This document shows, piece by piece, positions 25,446 to 33,091 of a DNA stretch of 50,501 bases; the stretch's first letter is position 1; the number at the start of each line of letters is the position of its first letter. Source of the stretch: Bordetella parapertussis (lineage in GTDB: Bacteria > Pseudomonadota > Gammaproteobacteria > Burkholderiales > SG8-41). Below the pieces are notes generated by a model that saw only the letters and a program-made list of their open reading frames with translations, was not told the DNA's origin and did not search any database. The DNA is taken from positions 1 to 50,501 of the forward strand of contig CAMDLH010000023.1 of the NCBI GenBank assembly GCA_945901405.1, in the 5' to 3' direction. Both the position numbers and the translations under genes were made by a program.

Positions 25446-25563
25446 TGGGTACCTTTTGCTTTTTGGTTGTTTGATCGACGTGACTGTTTGTGCCGAGTGT
25501 AGCGCAGCGAAGTTGCGCGGGAAACGGATTATTTCAATTGCGTGATATTGCAAAAAACATAAT

Positions 25564-25580
25564 AAAAACAATTAGTTACA
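25564..25580 (-). promoter_or_regulatory. conserved AAAACAATTAGTTACA motif, copy 4, in divergent spacer
   Basis: The plus strand reads AAAAACAATTAGTTACA. It lies between the leftward amidohydrolase operon and the rightward TcuA-like gene, in the orientation of the leftward one (TATGAA then TGTAACTAATTG). It could regulate both. Confidence 0.5.
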
Positions 25581-25646
25581 TTCATATCGTTTTGACGTGT
25601 GTTACTGGCACGTGCGATACTTGGCACCGTTATCAACGAGGAACAA

Positions 25647-27140
25647 ATGACGCAAGAGATCAAACACGAATTCGATGTGGTTGTCGTCGGCTGTGGTGTC
25701 GCGGGCTTGAGCGCGGCGGTGGCTGCGACCGAAGCCGGCGCAAAAGTCGCGGTGCTCGAACGCAGCACCTACGACGAGCGCGGCGGCAACACGCGCTACA
25801 CCACCGCCGCCATCCGCATGAAAAACGATGAAGCGGTGTCGGATGATTTTCTGGATGTGTTCGCCAACAACAGCGGTTACCACGTGCAGCCGGATTTCAT
25901 CGAGGCCACTGTGCAGGATCGAGCCAGCTGGCCGGCGCAGGTGCGCGCAGCGTCGTTCACTGACCCGGATTTGATTTCGTTTTTTGCGGACGAAGCGCCG
26001 CCGGCCATCGCATGGCTGAAGGCGCATGGCGTCAAATTCGGCGGCATTGGTTTTTATGGCCTTACGCCGCGTGCCTCACCGCGCATTGCCATCAGCGGCG
26101 GCGGCCTGCATCTGGTGGAAGTTATGACTGCGCATGCCGAGAAAATCGGTGTGACGTTTTTCTACGAGACCACCGCGCAAAGCCTGGCGCAGAACGCGCA
26201 CGGCGACGTGTGCGGCCTGCGCGTGATGTCACGCGCGCAAGGCACGCAAGAGTTCGCGTGCGGCGCGGTCATCCTTGCCTGCGGCGGCTTCGAAGGCAAT
26301 GCCGAGATGGTGGTGCGCTACATCGGCGCCAAGGGGCGCTATCTGCGGCCCGTGGCGCGCGGCGGCTACTACAACAAGGGCGAGGGCATCAGCATGGCGC
26401 TCGCCATCGGCGCGGCACCGGCAGGCGACTTTGCCGAATACCACACCCAGCCCATCGACCCGCGCTCGCCCGGCACCGAACCCATCGTGATGATTTATCC
26501 GTATGGCGTGTTGCTCAACACCGAGGGCAAGCGCTTCATAGACGAAGCGCCGGGGCCAATCGACGCGAGCTACGAAGACACCACGCGCATCATTGCCGCG
26601 CAAACCAGAGGCATCGCGTTTTGCATCCTCGACGACAAAATCAACGCGATTGAGAACTGGCAACGTTGCGTGCGCTCCACCGAGCCGCCAGAGAGTGCGC
26701 CCGATGTGCAAACGCTCGCGCGCAAGCTGGGTTTCGACGGCACGGCGGCGGAGCGCAGCATCGCCGAATACAACCGTGCTTGCCGTACGGGCGCGTTCAA
26801 CCCTTTCGTGCTCGACGGGTTGACGACCGAAGGTCTCACGCCCGCCAAATCCAACTACGCCGTTCCGCTGGACAAGCCGCCGTTTCATGCCTACCCGATT
26901 ATTTCTTCCAACACCTTTACGTTTGGCGGGCTTAAGGTCAATACGGATTGTCAGGTGTTGAATGCAGACGGTGATGCGATGCGTGGGTTGTATGCAGCGG
27001 GCGAGACCGTGGGGATTTATTATGGGAAGTATCCGGGGGCTACTTCGGTGCTGCGGGGGGCGGTGTTTGGGCGGAGGGCGGGGGAGCGGGCGGGGTTGTT
27101 GAAAAGCCATATAGCTATAGAGCGCACAGAGAGTGCATAG
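25647..27140 (+). CDS. tcuA: FAD-dependent dehydrogenase, tricarballylate dehydrogenase (TcuA)-like
   Basis: A 497-residue flavoprotein of the fumarate-reductase/TcuA/ketosteroid dehydrogenase group. The FAD-binding Rossmann motif is VVVVGCGVAGLSAAVAATEA, followed by LERSTYDERGGNTRYTTAAI, which is typical of TcuA. The second FAD segment is ACGGFEGNAEMVVRY, and near the end are FTFGGLKVNTDCQVLNADG and GLYAAGETVGIYYGKYPGAT. TcuA oxidises tricarballylate to cis-aconitate. I chose ATG 25647 (GAGGAACAA before it) over the upstream frame at 25599. The electron acceptor TcuB is not in the window. Base composition falls sharply after this gene. Confidence 0.83.
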   Translation: MTQEIKHEFDVVVVGCGVAGLSAAVAATEAGAKVAVLERSTYDERGGNTRYTTAAIRMKNDEAVSDDFLDVFANNSGYHVQPDFIEATVQDRASWPAQVRAASFTDPDLISFFADEAPPAIAWLKAHGVKFGGIGFYGLTPRASPRIAISGGGLHLVEVMTAHAEKIGVTFFYETTAQSLAQNAHGDVCGLRVMSRAQGTQEFACGAVILACGGFEGNAEMVVRYIGAKGRYLRPVARGGYYNKGEGISMALAIGAAPAGDFAEYHTQPIDPRSPGTEPIVMIYPYGVLLNTEGKRFIDEAPGPIDASYEDTTRIIAAQTRGIAFCILDDKINAIENWQRCVRSTEPPESAPDVQTLARKLGFDGTAAERSIAEYNRACRTGAFNPFVLDGLTTEGLTPAKSNYAVPLDKPPFHAYPIISSNTFTFGGLKVNTDCQVLNADGDAMRGLYAAGETVGIYYGKYPGATSVLRGAVFGRRAGERAGLLKSHIAIERTESA

Positions 27141-27302
27141 AGCGATTTGTGGCGTGTGTAAAAGCGGATTGACGTTCGAGTGGCGAGGGCAGGGGCTACA
27201 CTCTCGCTTGTTCTGGAATGTCGTACGGATCGCAGGAATTTTTATAAAGCGGTATGCTGTATAAATCAAGTTGAGATATTGGTATTGTAAAAAGGAATCG
27301 CC

Positions 27303-28295
27303 ATGCCAGTTCCAGACTTTCAAACTATTATGCTTCCTCTGCTGAGATTTGCTGCTGACGGCATTGAACATTCAATGTCCGATGCCCGCGAAGAGCTAGC
27401 CGAAGAATTCGCTTTGACGCCCGAGGAGCGCGCGGAGTTACTGCCAAGTGGCCGAGTGCGTCGATTTGACAATCGCGTCGCGTGGGCCAAGGTCTACTTG
27501 ACGCGAGGTGGGTTGCTGATCTCGGAGCGACGTGCGCACTTTGCAATAGCGCCGCGTGGACGTGAAGTGCTTGTAACGCCACCCGCTCGAATTGATATTT
27601 CATTTCTCGAACAATTTCCGGAGTTTCGTGAATTTCGTGCTCGTTCAACGGCAGATGGCGACACCACGCCTGAAATGCCTTCCGGTGTAACTGAATCGCC
27701 GGAAACGCCCGAGGAAAGTCTGGAGAGGGCATACAGAAGCATTCAGAATGAGCTCATTCTAGAAGTTCTTTCTCGCGTAAAGACTGCCTCGCCATCGTTT
27801 TTTTGAAAGCCTCGTTGTCGATTTGCTTCTAAAAATGGGTTACGGTCGCAGGATGGCGGAAGCGGGTCGAGTTGTTGGTGGTGTTGGCGACGAGGGAATC
27901 GACGGAATTATCAGCGAAGACAAACTTGGCTTGGACAATATTTACATTCAGGCAAAGCGTTGGGATGGATCGGTTGGTCGACCGGAGTTACAAAAGTTTG
28001 TTGGAGCTCTCCACGGAAAGCGTGCTCGAAAGGGAGTTTTTATCACGACTGGCACTTTCACTGCAGACGCCCGCGATTATGTGTCACAAATTGATCCACG
28101 CGTTGTACTTATTGACGGGCGGCAACTTGCCGCATACATGGTTGAGTACGGTCTTGGCGTGACGACACGAACTGCTTATGAGCTTCTCAACCCCCGCTTC
28201 GCGGGGGCAGGCGTTCCTTTAAGAAACAAAGGGTTAGACGTTTTGTTTCTCAGGAGCTCAAGCGAATTGACTCAGATTATTTTGTTGAAGAGTAG
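27303..28295 (+). pseudogene. mrr: Mrr-type type IV restriction endonuclease, broken by a frameshift and a small insertion
   Basis: The first open frame (27303-27806) encodes the N-terminal winged-helix part, ending YRSIQNELILEVLSRVKTAS then PSFF and a stop at a run of seven T (27798-27804). With six T the frame continues PSFFESLVVDLLLKMGYG into the nuclease domain, where GDEGIDGIISEDKLGLDN and IYIQAKRW give the D-(Q/E)xK active site. Near the 3' end a 69-bp insertion flanked by GAGCT (28180-28184, 28254-28258) interrupts the C-terminus. After it the native tail LKRIDSDYFVEE and TAG resume in another frame. Removing one T and 74 bases gives exactly 306 codons, against 304 residues for E. coli Mrr as I recall it. 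So the gene was intact recently. AAAAAGGAATC precedes the ATG. Confidence 0.85.
28185..28253. mobile_element. 69-bp double-hairpin insertion in mrr with 5-bp GAGCT duplication
   Basis: The insert contains CCCCCGCTTCGCGGGGG (a strong hairpin) and then AGAAACAAA paired with TTTTGTTTCT around a loop with GGGTTAGACG. GAGCT occurs at both ends. It has no coding capacity and resembles a tiny MITE or REP-like unit. Its terminal inverted repeats are weak, so the mechanism is uncertain. Confidence 0.65.
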
Positions 28296-28321
28296 CAGGC
28301 GTAGGTCGGGGAACAGCAAGC

Positions 28322-28356
28322 GTAGCCCGGAATACGTTACGCTTCTTCCAGGCTAC
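28322..28356. repeat. hairpin between broken mrr and SDR gene
   Basis: GTAGCCCGGA and TCCAGGCTAC pair around a 15-base loop containing ATACGTTACG. It matches the common GTAGCCCGGA-type dispersed repeat, may end mrr transcription, and lies 14 bases before the SDR start. Confidence 0.55.
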
Positions 28357-28369
28357 AAATAAACCAAAC

Positions 28370-29134
28370 ATGCAACTCACCAACCGAGTAGCGCTCATCA
28401 CCGGCTCCGCTGGCGGCATCGGTAGCGCGGTGTCCCGCGAGCTGGCCTCGCAAGGCGCTGCGCTGTGTCTGGTCGATCTGGCGTCCACCGCAACACTTGC
28501 AGCGGAACTGCGCGCGGCGGGGCATCAGGTGACGGAAATTGCCGCAGACGTGACAAAACGTACGAATATCACCGAAGCGGTGCGTGCAACGTGCGCAACG
28601 CTGGGCCGTCTGGACATCCTCGTCAATGTCGCCGGCACGGTGTCACTGGGTGCCGCAGCGGATATCAGCGAGGCGGAGTGGGATCGGGTGCTGGCGGTGA
28701 ATCTCAAGGGCACGTTTCTCGCGTGTCAGGCGGCGATGGCGCCTATGCGTGCGCAGCATTACGGGCGCATCATCAACATCGGTTCGGTGCTCGGCAAGAA
28801 CGGCGGTAATCCGCGCCCGTGGATCGACCCCGCCGAACAAAAGAACGCCGCCAACGCGGCCTATGGGGCGTCCAAGGCCGGCGTGCACGCGCTGACACTT
28901 TATCTGGCCAAGGAGCTTGCCGCCGACGGCATCACGGTGAATGCCGTGGCGCCGGGGCCGGTGGCATCATTGATGACGACGAATTTCCCCGAGGCGCTGC
29001 GCCGCTTGATCCCTGCGGGCCGCATGGGTGCGAACACTGATGTTGCGGCGGCTGTGGCGTTTTTGGCGAGCGAGCGCAGTGGGTTTATTACCGGCGAGAT
29101 TCTAGATGTGAATGGCGGGATGTGGTGTGACTAG
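28370..29134 (+). CDS. SDR-family NAD(P)-dependent oxidoreductase
   Basis: A 254-residue classical short-chain dehydrogenase. The cofactor motif is ITGSAGGIGSAVSRELASQG, NAG-type strand is NVAGTVSLGAA, the catalytic Ser is in INIGSVLGKNG, and Tyr/Lys are in YGASKAGVHALT. PG after the sheet (VAPGPVASLMT) and the end GEILDVNGGMW are typical. It is probably FabG-like or a catabolic alcohol dehydrogenase; the substrate is unknown. An Asp at the end of the second strand (CLVDLASTA) suggests NAD rather than NADP. No clear ribosome site is visible before the ATG. Confidence 0.9.
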   Translation: MQLTNRVALITGSAGGIGSAVSRELASQGAALCLVDLASTATLAAELRAAGHQVTEIAADVTKRTNITEAVRATCATLGRLDILVNVAGTVSLGAAADISEAEWDRVLAVNLKGTFLACQAAMAPMRAQHYGRIINIGSVLGKNGGNPRPWIDPAEQKNAANAAYGASKAGVHALTLYLAKELAADGITVNAVAPGPVASLMTTNFPEALRRLIPAGRMGANTDVAAAVAFLASERSGFITGEILDVNGGMWCD

Positions 29135-29177
29135 CCGGGCAAACGTTTTTTAATCTTTCGCGCGTACAAACACCGCC

Positions 29178-29606
29178 TCATGCACTGCCGTCCTCGTCGG
29201 CGAGGAACTGCATGAAGTCTTCAAGCGACGTGCCCCATTGCTGGATGCACATGACGAGATTGCGCTCTGAAACGCCGAGCGCGATGATGTCGTGCTGCAA
29301 CTCGTAACAATCCTGCGCGGCGAAAGCCGCTGCAAAGCGGAACTGCGCGTTATAGGCATTCGCTACCTCGGCGCTGGGGGCGTCGTTGCGGACCCAGGCG
29401 ACGAAACGCAGGGCGCCGAATTCGTTTTTCTCATGGCCTTCGTTCGGATAGAACTGGATGGCGTAGAGCGTATCCGCGCTCTCGCACTGGAGCGTGCGCC
29501 GGCCGGATTCGTTGTCGCGGATTTCAGCCGCGTGTCCGGCCGCCAGCGCTGCCTGCATCACGTCCTCGATGGACACGGTTTCGTAGACAGCCGCATTGCT
29601 TTTCAT
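29178..29606 (-). CDS. YbjN-domain protein
   Basis: A 142-residue cytoplasmic protein. The sequence CESADTLYAIQFYPNEGHEK, FVAWVRNDAPSAEVANAYNA and ELQHDIIALGVSERNLVMCI resembles the YbjN/type III secretion chaperone-like fold, where an N-terminal helix is followed by a beta-meander and a helical end (LEDFMQFLADED). YbjN proteins are described as putative sensory or chaperone-like factors without enzymatic activity. It is transcribed leftward alone, converging on the SDR gene. Confidence 0.65.
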   Translation of the reverse strand: MKSNAAVYETVSIEDVMQAALAAGHAAEIRDNESGRRTLQCESADTLYAIQFYPNEGHEKNEFGALRFVAWVRNDAPSAEVANAYNAQFRFAAAFAAQDCYELQHDIIALGVSERNLVMCIQQWGTSLEDFMQFLADEDGSA

Positions 29607-29688
29607 GGTGTCGTGCTCTGGTTAAGAAAGCATTCAGGATACTCGCGCGCAAAATTCATTGCGGCAAGCGCCGCTGCGAGAGGGTGAG

Positions 29689-30675
29689 CTAATCCGCCGT
29701 GATATTCACTTCCTTCGCCAGCGTCAGCCACTTAACGGTTTCATCCTTCAGATATTTGTCGAACGCCCTGGGCGAGGTGCCCGCCGGGCCGCCGCCCTGT
29801 AACGCGAGCTTGGCGATGACTTCGGGCTCGGCGACGATTTCCGCCACCGCGCGCGAGACTTTTTCGATGATCGCGGGCGGGGTTTTCGCGGGGGCGAGTA
29901 TGCCTTGCCACAGATCGATCTGCACTTTGGGATAGCCCAGTTCGCCAATGGTGGCCACTTCGGGCGCGAGGGCGCTGCGTTTTTCGGTGGTGACGGCGAG
30001 CGCGTGCAAGCGTCCGGCCTTGGCGTGCGGATAAACGCCAAGCAGATTCGTGATGGTGATTTGTATTTGCCCCGACACCAGATCGACGGCAATCGGCCCG
30101 GTGCCCTTGTACGGCACATGCATGAAATCGAGCTTGGCCTCGCGTTTCAACAATTCCATCGCCAGGTGCTGGATACTGGCGAGTCCGCCAGAGCCGTAGT
30201 TGATCTGGCCGGGCCTCGCACGCGCATAGGCGATGAAATCCTTGAGTGAACGCGCGGGTACGCCCGCGTGCGAGGCGAGCATCAGCGTGCCGGTGGCGAT
30301 CTGGCTCACCGCGGCAAAATCCTTCGCGGCGTCGATGCGCGCATGGCGTGACAACAGCGCCGAGGTGAGGTGGCCGAGGTTGAACACCACGAAGGTGTAG
30401 CCGTCGGGCGCCGCGCGCGCGGTGAGTTCAAGCGCGATGTTGCCGGTGGCGCCGGTGCGGTTGTCGGTGATCACCGGCTGGCCGAATTTTTCGGTGAGCC
30501 GCGCACCGACGAGCCGGGCGGCGAAGTCGGTGCCGCCGCCGGGCGCGACGCCCACCAGAAAGCGGATGGGTTTTGACGGGTAGCCTGCGGGCTGCGCCAT
30601 GGCCGCATCGTGGCAAGTGAACAGCATCGTAACGCTGACCAACAAGCCGCAAAGATGGCTTATCGATTTTTTCAT
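29689..30675 (-). CDS. Bug-family (TctC-like) periplasmic solute-binding protein 4
   Basis: A 328-residue protein from ATG 30675. The signal peptide MKKSISHLCGLLVSVTMLFT through AMAQ is followed by GYPSKPIRFLVGVAPGGGTD, VITDNRTGATGNIALELTAR and MHVPYKGTGPIAVDLVSGQI. An open frame runs on upstream but has no family similarity and crosses an inverted repeat (30695-30761). No strong ribosome site precedes the ATG. It stands alone, leftward, with a Bug-type ligand fold and no transporter membrane genes nearby. Confidence 0.9.
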   Translation of the reverse strand: MKKSISHLCGLLVSVTMLFTCHDAAMAQPAGYPSKPIRFLVGVAPGGGTDFAARLVGARLTEKFGQPVITDNRTGATGNIALELTARAAPDGYTFVVFNLGHLTSALLSRHARIDAAKDFAAVSQIATGTLMLASHAGVPARSLKDFIAYARARPGQINYGSGGLASIQHLAMELLKREAKLDFMHVPYKGTGPIAVDLVSGQIQITITNLLGVYPHAKAGRLHALAVTTEKRSALAPEVATIGELGYPKVQIDLWQGILAPAKTPPAIIEKVSRAVAEIVAEPEVIAKLALQGGGPAGTSPRAFDKYLKDETVKWLTLAKEVNITAD

Positions 30676-30694
30676 GATTCGCGATAAACCAAGC

Positions 30695-30761
30695 CCGTTC
30701 GCCCTGAGCGTGTCGAAGGGCATATCGTGTGACAGGGCTTCGACAAGCCCAGCCCGAACGG
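30695..30761. repeat. intergenic inverted repeat (CCGTTCGGGCTGAGCNTGTCGAAG family)
   Basis: CCGTTCGCCCTGAGCGTGTC at the left and GACAAGCCCAGCCCGAACGG at the right are complementary arms of 27 bases around a 13-base loop. This dispersed repeat is widespread in betaproteobacterial intergenic DNA. It lies 20 bases upstream of the Bug start at 30675 and may alter that gene's leader. Confidence 0.75.
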
Positions 30762-30901
30762 AGTTATTAAATAGTGAAAGTTCAAAAAATTTCATTAGTG
30801 TCTCGTACAATAATCGACGCAGTATATCGAATAACCATAGAATCCGGCCATAGACCTGGACGAGGGGAACAAATGAATTCACCAGTTGATGGGAGAACAG
30901 C

Positions 30902-31660
30902 ATGCAATGGTCGGCATTCAAAACGCTCGTTGCGGCGTTGGGAGTTATCGCCATGAGCACAAACACCGCGCACAGCGCGGAACTTGTTGTCATCAGCACG
31001 ATTTCCGCGAAGGAAGCGTTGATCGAACTGGTGCCGGAGTTCGAGCACGCGAGCGGGCACAAGGTCAACATCACCTATGGCGGCGGCTCGGTTTTGTCGA
31101 AGCAGATACTCGGCGGCACGCTAGCCGATATTTTCATCGGGCCGGAGGAGTTTTCCGTGCCGCTGGCGAAAGCCGGCAAGCTTCTGGGGGAGAGCCGCAC
31201 CGCGTTCGCGCGCTCCACCACCGGGCTTGCGGTGCGCGCGGGCGTGCCCAAGCCGGATATCAGCACGCCCGATAAATTGAAAAGTGTGTTGCTCGCCGCC
31301 AAGGCGGTGTCGTATAGCGCGGGTGCGAGCGGCATGCATTTTGCCAATGTGATCGAGCGCCTGGGCATTGCCGATGCCATCAATGCGAAGAAAGTCAGCC
31401 CAAAGCCGGGCGAGCTGGTGGGCGCGGTGGTGGCGCGCGGCGATGCCGATATCGCCGTGCAGCAGATCAGCGAATTGCTGCCGGTGCCCGGCATCCAGAT
31501 TCTTGATCCGCTGCCGGCGGAGTTGCAGCAAACCATCGTCTACGGCGCTTCGGTGTTTCCCCGGTCGGCGCAACGCGCGGCGGGACAGGCGTTCGTGAAT
31601 TTTTTGCGCTCGGACGCGGCACGTGTAGTGTTGCGCCACAAAGGGCTGGAGCCCGAATAA
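30902..31660 (+). CDS. ModA-like ABC-transporter substrate-binding protein
   Basis: A 252-residue periplasmic binding protein. After the signal peptide (ending TAHSAEL) come FEHASGHKVNITYGGGSVLS, LGGTLADIFIGPEEFSVPLA, KPDISTPDKLKSVLLAAKAV and GASVFPRSAQRAAGQAFVNF. This pattern matches the molybdate/tungstate-binding ModA family. The usual oxyanion loop A-S-S is replaced by TISAKEAL, so the ligand may differ from molybdate. GGGAGAAC lies before the ATG. No permease or ATPase follows; the next gene is a ferredoxin-like protein 18 bases later. A molybdate role would fit the molybdenum hydroxylase at the left end of the window, but this is speculative. Confidence 0.8.
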   Translation: MQWSAFKTLVAALGVIAMSTNTAHSAELVVISTISAKEALIELVPEFEHASGHKVNITYGGGSVLSKQILGGTLADIFIGPEEFSVPLAKAGKLLGESRTAFARSTTGLAVRAGVPKPDISTPDKLKSVLLAAKAVSYSAGASGMHFANVIERLGIADAINAKKVSPKPGELVGAVVARGDADIAVQQISELLPVPGIQILDPLPAELQQTIVYGASVFPRSAQRAAGQAFVNFLRSDAARVVLRHKGLEPE

Positions 31661-31678
31661 TCAACAAAGGAAAGTCCG

Positions 31679-32206
31679 ATGATTTACATGGTCGATCACG
31701 TTTTTGGAAACCCGCAAACCGAACCCGCATGGCATGCATGGTATACGGGTTATCTGCAAAAACTGTTGAGCGTGCCGGGCTTCGGCAGCGCGCAGCGCTT
31801 CAAGGCGATGGATGAAACGCCGTCGCGGTTTCTGGCGATGTATTCGGTGGAATCTGCCGCGGTTTATGAGAGCCAGGGCTACAAGAACATCGGCGGCGGC
31901 GGCAGCCAAAGCGCCGCCTTTCATGGCGACTACCGGCTGTGGACACGCAATCTGTTCGAGGGTGCGCAGGATGTGCCGGTCGTGAATGACGGGCAGTGCG
32001 TGTATGCGCTCGACAGCGACAGCCCCGCGCGCACGCTGCCTTTGCCGCAACCGGCGCTGTGGCTGAAATCAGTGGGCTTGCATCAAACCACGAGCTATCG
32101 CGCGATTGTCGTTCTTGATGCGGCTGCGCTCGATGCAGCGAAGGCGGCAACAAAAGGGGAGGGGCGCTTTTATGCGCCCTACACGCCGCGTCTTGTGAAG
32201 CCGTAG
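31679..32206 (+). CDS. predicted dimeric alpha/beta-barrel protein of unknown function
   Basis: A 175-residue protein starting MIYMVDHVFGNPQTEPAWHA. An aromatic-rich N-terminal strand and helix, then PGFGSAQRFKAMDETPSRFL AMYS-type strand, recall EthD or related dimeric alpha/beta-barrel folds (segments given only in part). A second similar half, HQTTSYRAIVVLDAAAL, lies near the end. It has no signal peptide. I cannot name a reaction. AAAGGAAAG lies before the ATG. It probably shares a transcript with the ModA-like gene just upstream. Confidence 0.62.
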   Translation: MIYMVDHVFGNPQTEPAWHAWYTGYLQKLLSVPGFGSAQRFKAMDETPSRFLAMYSVESAAVYESQGYKNIGGGGSQSAAFHGDYRLWTRNLFEGAQDVPVVNDGQCVYALDSDSPARTLPLPQPALWLKSVGLHQTTSYRAIVVLDAAALDAAKAATKGEGRFYAPYTPRLVKP

Positions 32207-32217
32207 CTGAAGGTCTT

Positions 32218-32233
32218 GCCGGGTTAACCCGGC
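32218..32233. terminator. 16-base perfect palindrome between convergent genes
   Basis: GCCGGGTTAACCCGGC sits between the convergent stops at 32206 and 32224 and includes the minus-strand stop. It could help end both transcripts, but no T-run follows. Confidence 0.35.
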
Positions 32234-32697
32234 GCGTGATCCTGACGCCAGGCGAAGGTGATGTGCCAGTTGTCGCCTGAACCCTCAAGGCAAACCGCGG
32301 TGCCGTTGCCGGGCTTGAACTCGACGACCTTGCGCTTCTCGTCGCCGCACACCAGCTTCGACGCTGTGCGCAACAGATAATCGACGTGGCCGCACATCAT
32401 GATGTCGCCCTTGGTCGCGGCGATTTCGGCGATGAACGGCGCAACCGGATCATCGGTGTTGATCTGGTAAGCGGTCTTTGCGGTTTTGCCGGCGAGTCCC
32501 ATCTTGGCGGCGATGCGCTCGGCGGTGTCTATGGTCCATTGTTTTTCGCTGTGCAGGATGCGCACGGGGGCCACGCCCAGCGCGCTGAATCGCGCGCCTA
32601 GCCTGTCACATTCCGCCTGGCCTTTTGGGCTGATGTGGCGTTGCGGATCTTTTTCCGCCGGCATCGCGTCGGCGTGATGCACCAGATAAACTTTCAT
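32224..32697 (-). CDS. histidine-phosphatase-fold protein (SixA-like) with missing phosphate-binding arginines
   Basis: A 157-residue protein beginning MKVYLVHHADAMPAEKDPQR. In SixA-type phosphohistidine phosphatases this strand reads RHG or RHA; here it is HHA, so His8, the expected nucleophile, is kept but Arg7 is His. The second motif, usually SxxxRxxxTA, is SEKQWTIDTA, with Trp54 where Arg is expected. The distal His104 is present in MMCGHVDYLL. Two of the residues that hold the phosphate are therefore changed, and the protein may have lost activity or bind another ligand. I chose ATG 32697; the upstream extension is unrelated. It is transcribed alone, leftward, convergent with the gene at 31679. 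Confidence 0.75.
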   Translation of the reverse strand: MKVYLVHHADAMPAEKDPQRHISPKGQAECDRLGARFSALGVAPVRILHSEKQWTIDTAERIAAKMGLAGKTAKTAYQINTDDPVAPFIAEIAATKGDIMMCGHVDYLLRTASKLVCGDEKRKVVEFKPGNGTAVCLEGSGDNWHITFAWRQDHAPG

Positions 32698-32893
32698 GAT
32701 TTTGTGTTTCCCTTTTTCGTTTGTGAATATTTCATTTGCCGCGATTAGCAATACCGCGAACGGGGCGGCAGGTCAATGGGGCGTCGCCACGATGCGTGAG
32801 TTTCTCGCGGCAACTTTTGAAGGCAGGCCGTGGCGCAACGCCAAAAAGCCGCGCATGCGATACTTATCACGGTAAACCACGGAGGAACGACCA

Positions 32894-33091
32894 ATGCCAC
32901 TTGCGCAGCTCTACATTGGCCCTGGCCGCAGCGACGCTGTAAAGCAGCAACTGATCGAAAACGTGACCAAAGCCATGAAGGACGCATTGGGCGACTTGAC
33001 GCAGCCGGTTTGGGTGATCGTCAACGAAGTACCGCTCACCCAGTGGGGCGTGGATGGCGTGCCGGTGAAGCCCGCGAATGCAGATGGCTGA
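32894..33091 (+). CDS. 4-oxalocrotonate tautomerase family protein
   Basis: A 65-residue protein starting MPLAQLYIGPGRSDAVKQQL. After removal of Met, Pro1 would be the general base, as in 4-OT and related tautomerases. The helix LIENVTKAMKDALGDLTQPV and the strand VWVIVNEVPLTQWGVDGVPV are typical of the monomer. It would isomerise 2-hydroxydienoates or a similar enol. GGAGGAACGACC precedes the ATG. It overlaps the NDH-2 gene by 14 bases, so the two are co-translated. That coupling of a tautomerase with a respiratory enzyme is unexpected. Confidence 0.85.
   Translation: MPLAQLYIGPGRSDAVKQQLIENVTKAMKDALGDLTQPVWVIVNEVPLTQWGVDGVPVKPANADG

Noticed and set aside
28235..28253. GTTAGAC in the mrr insertion as an integron attC end
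   Set aside because: The partner core site is not present at the other end and the fold does not give the attC arrangement. There is no integrase or cassette.
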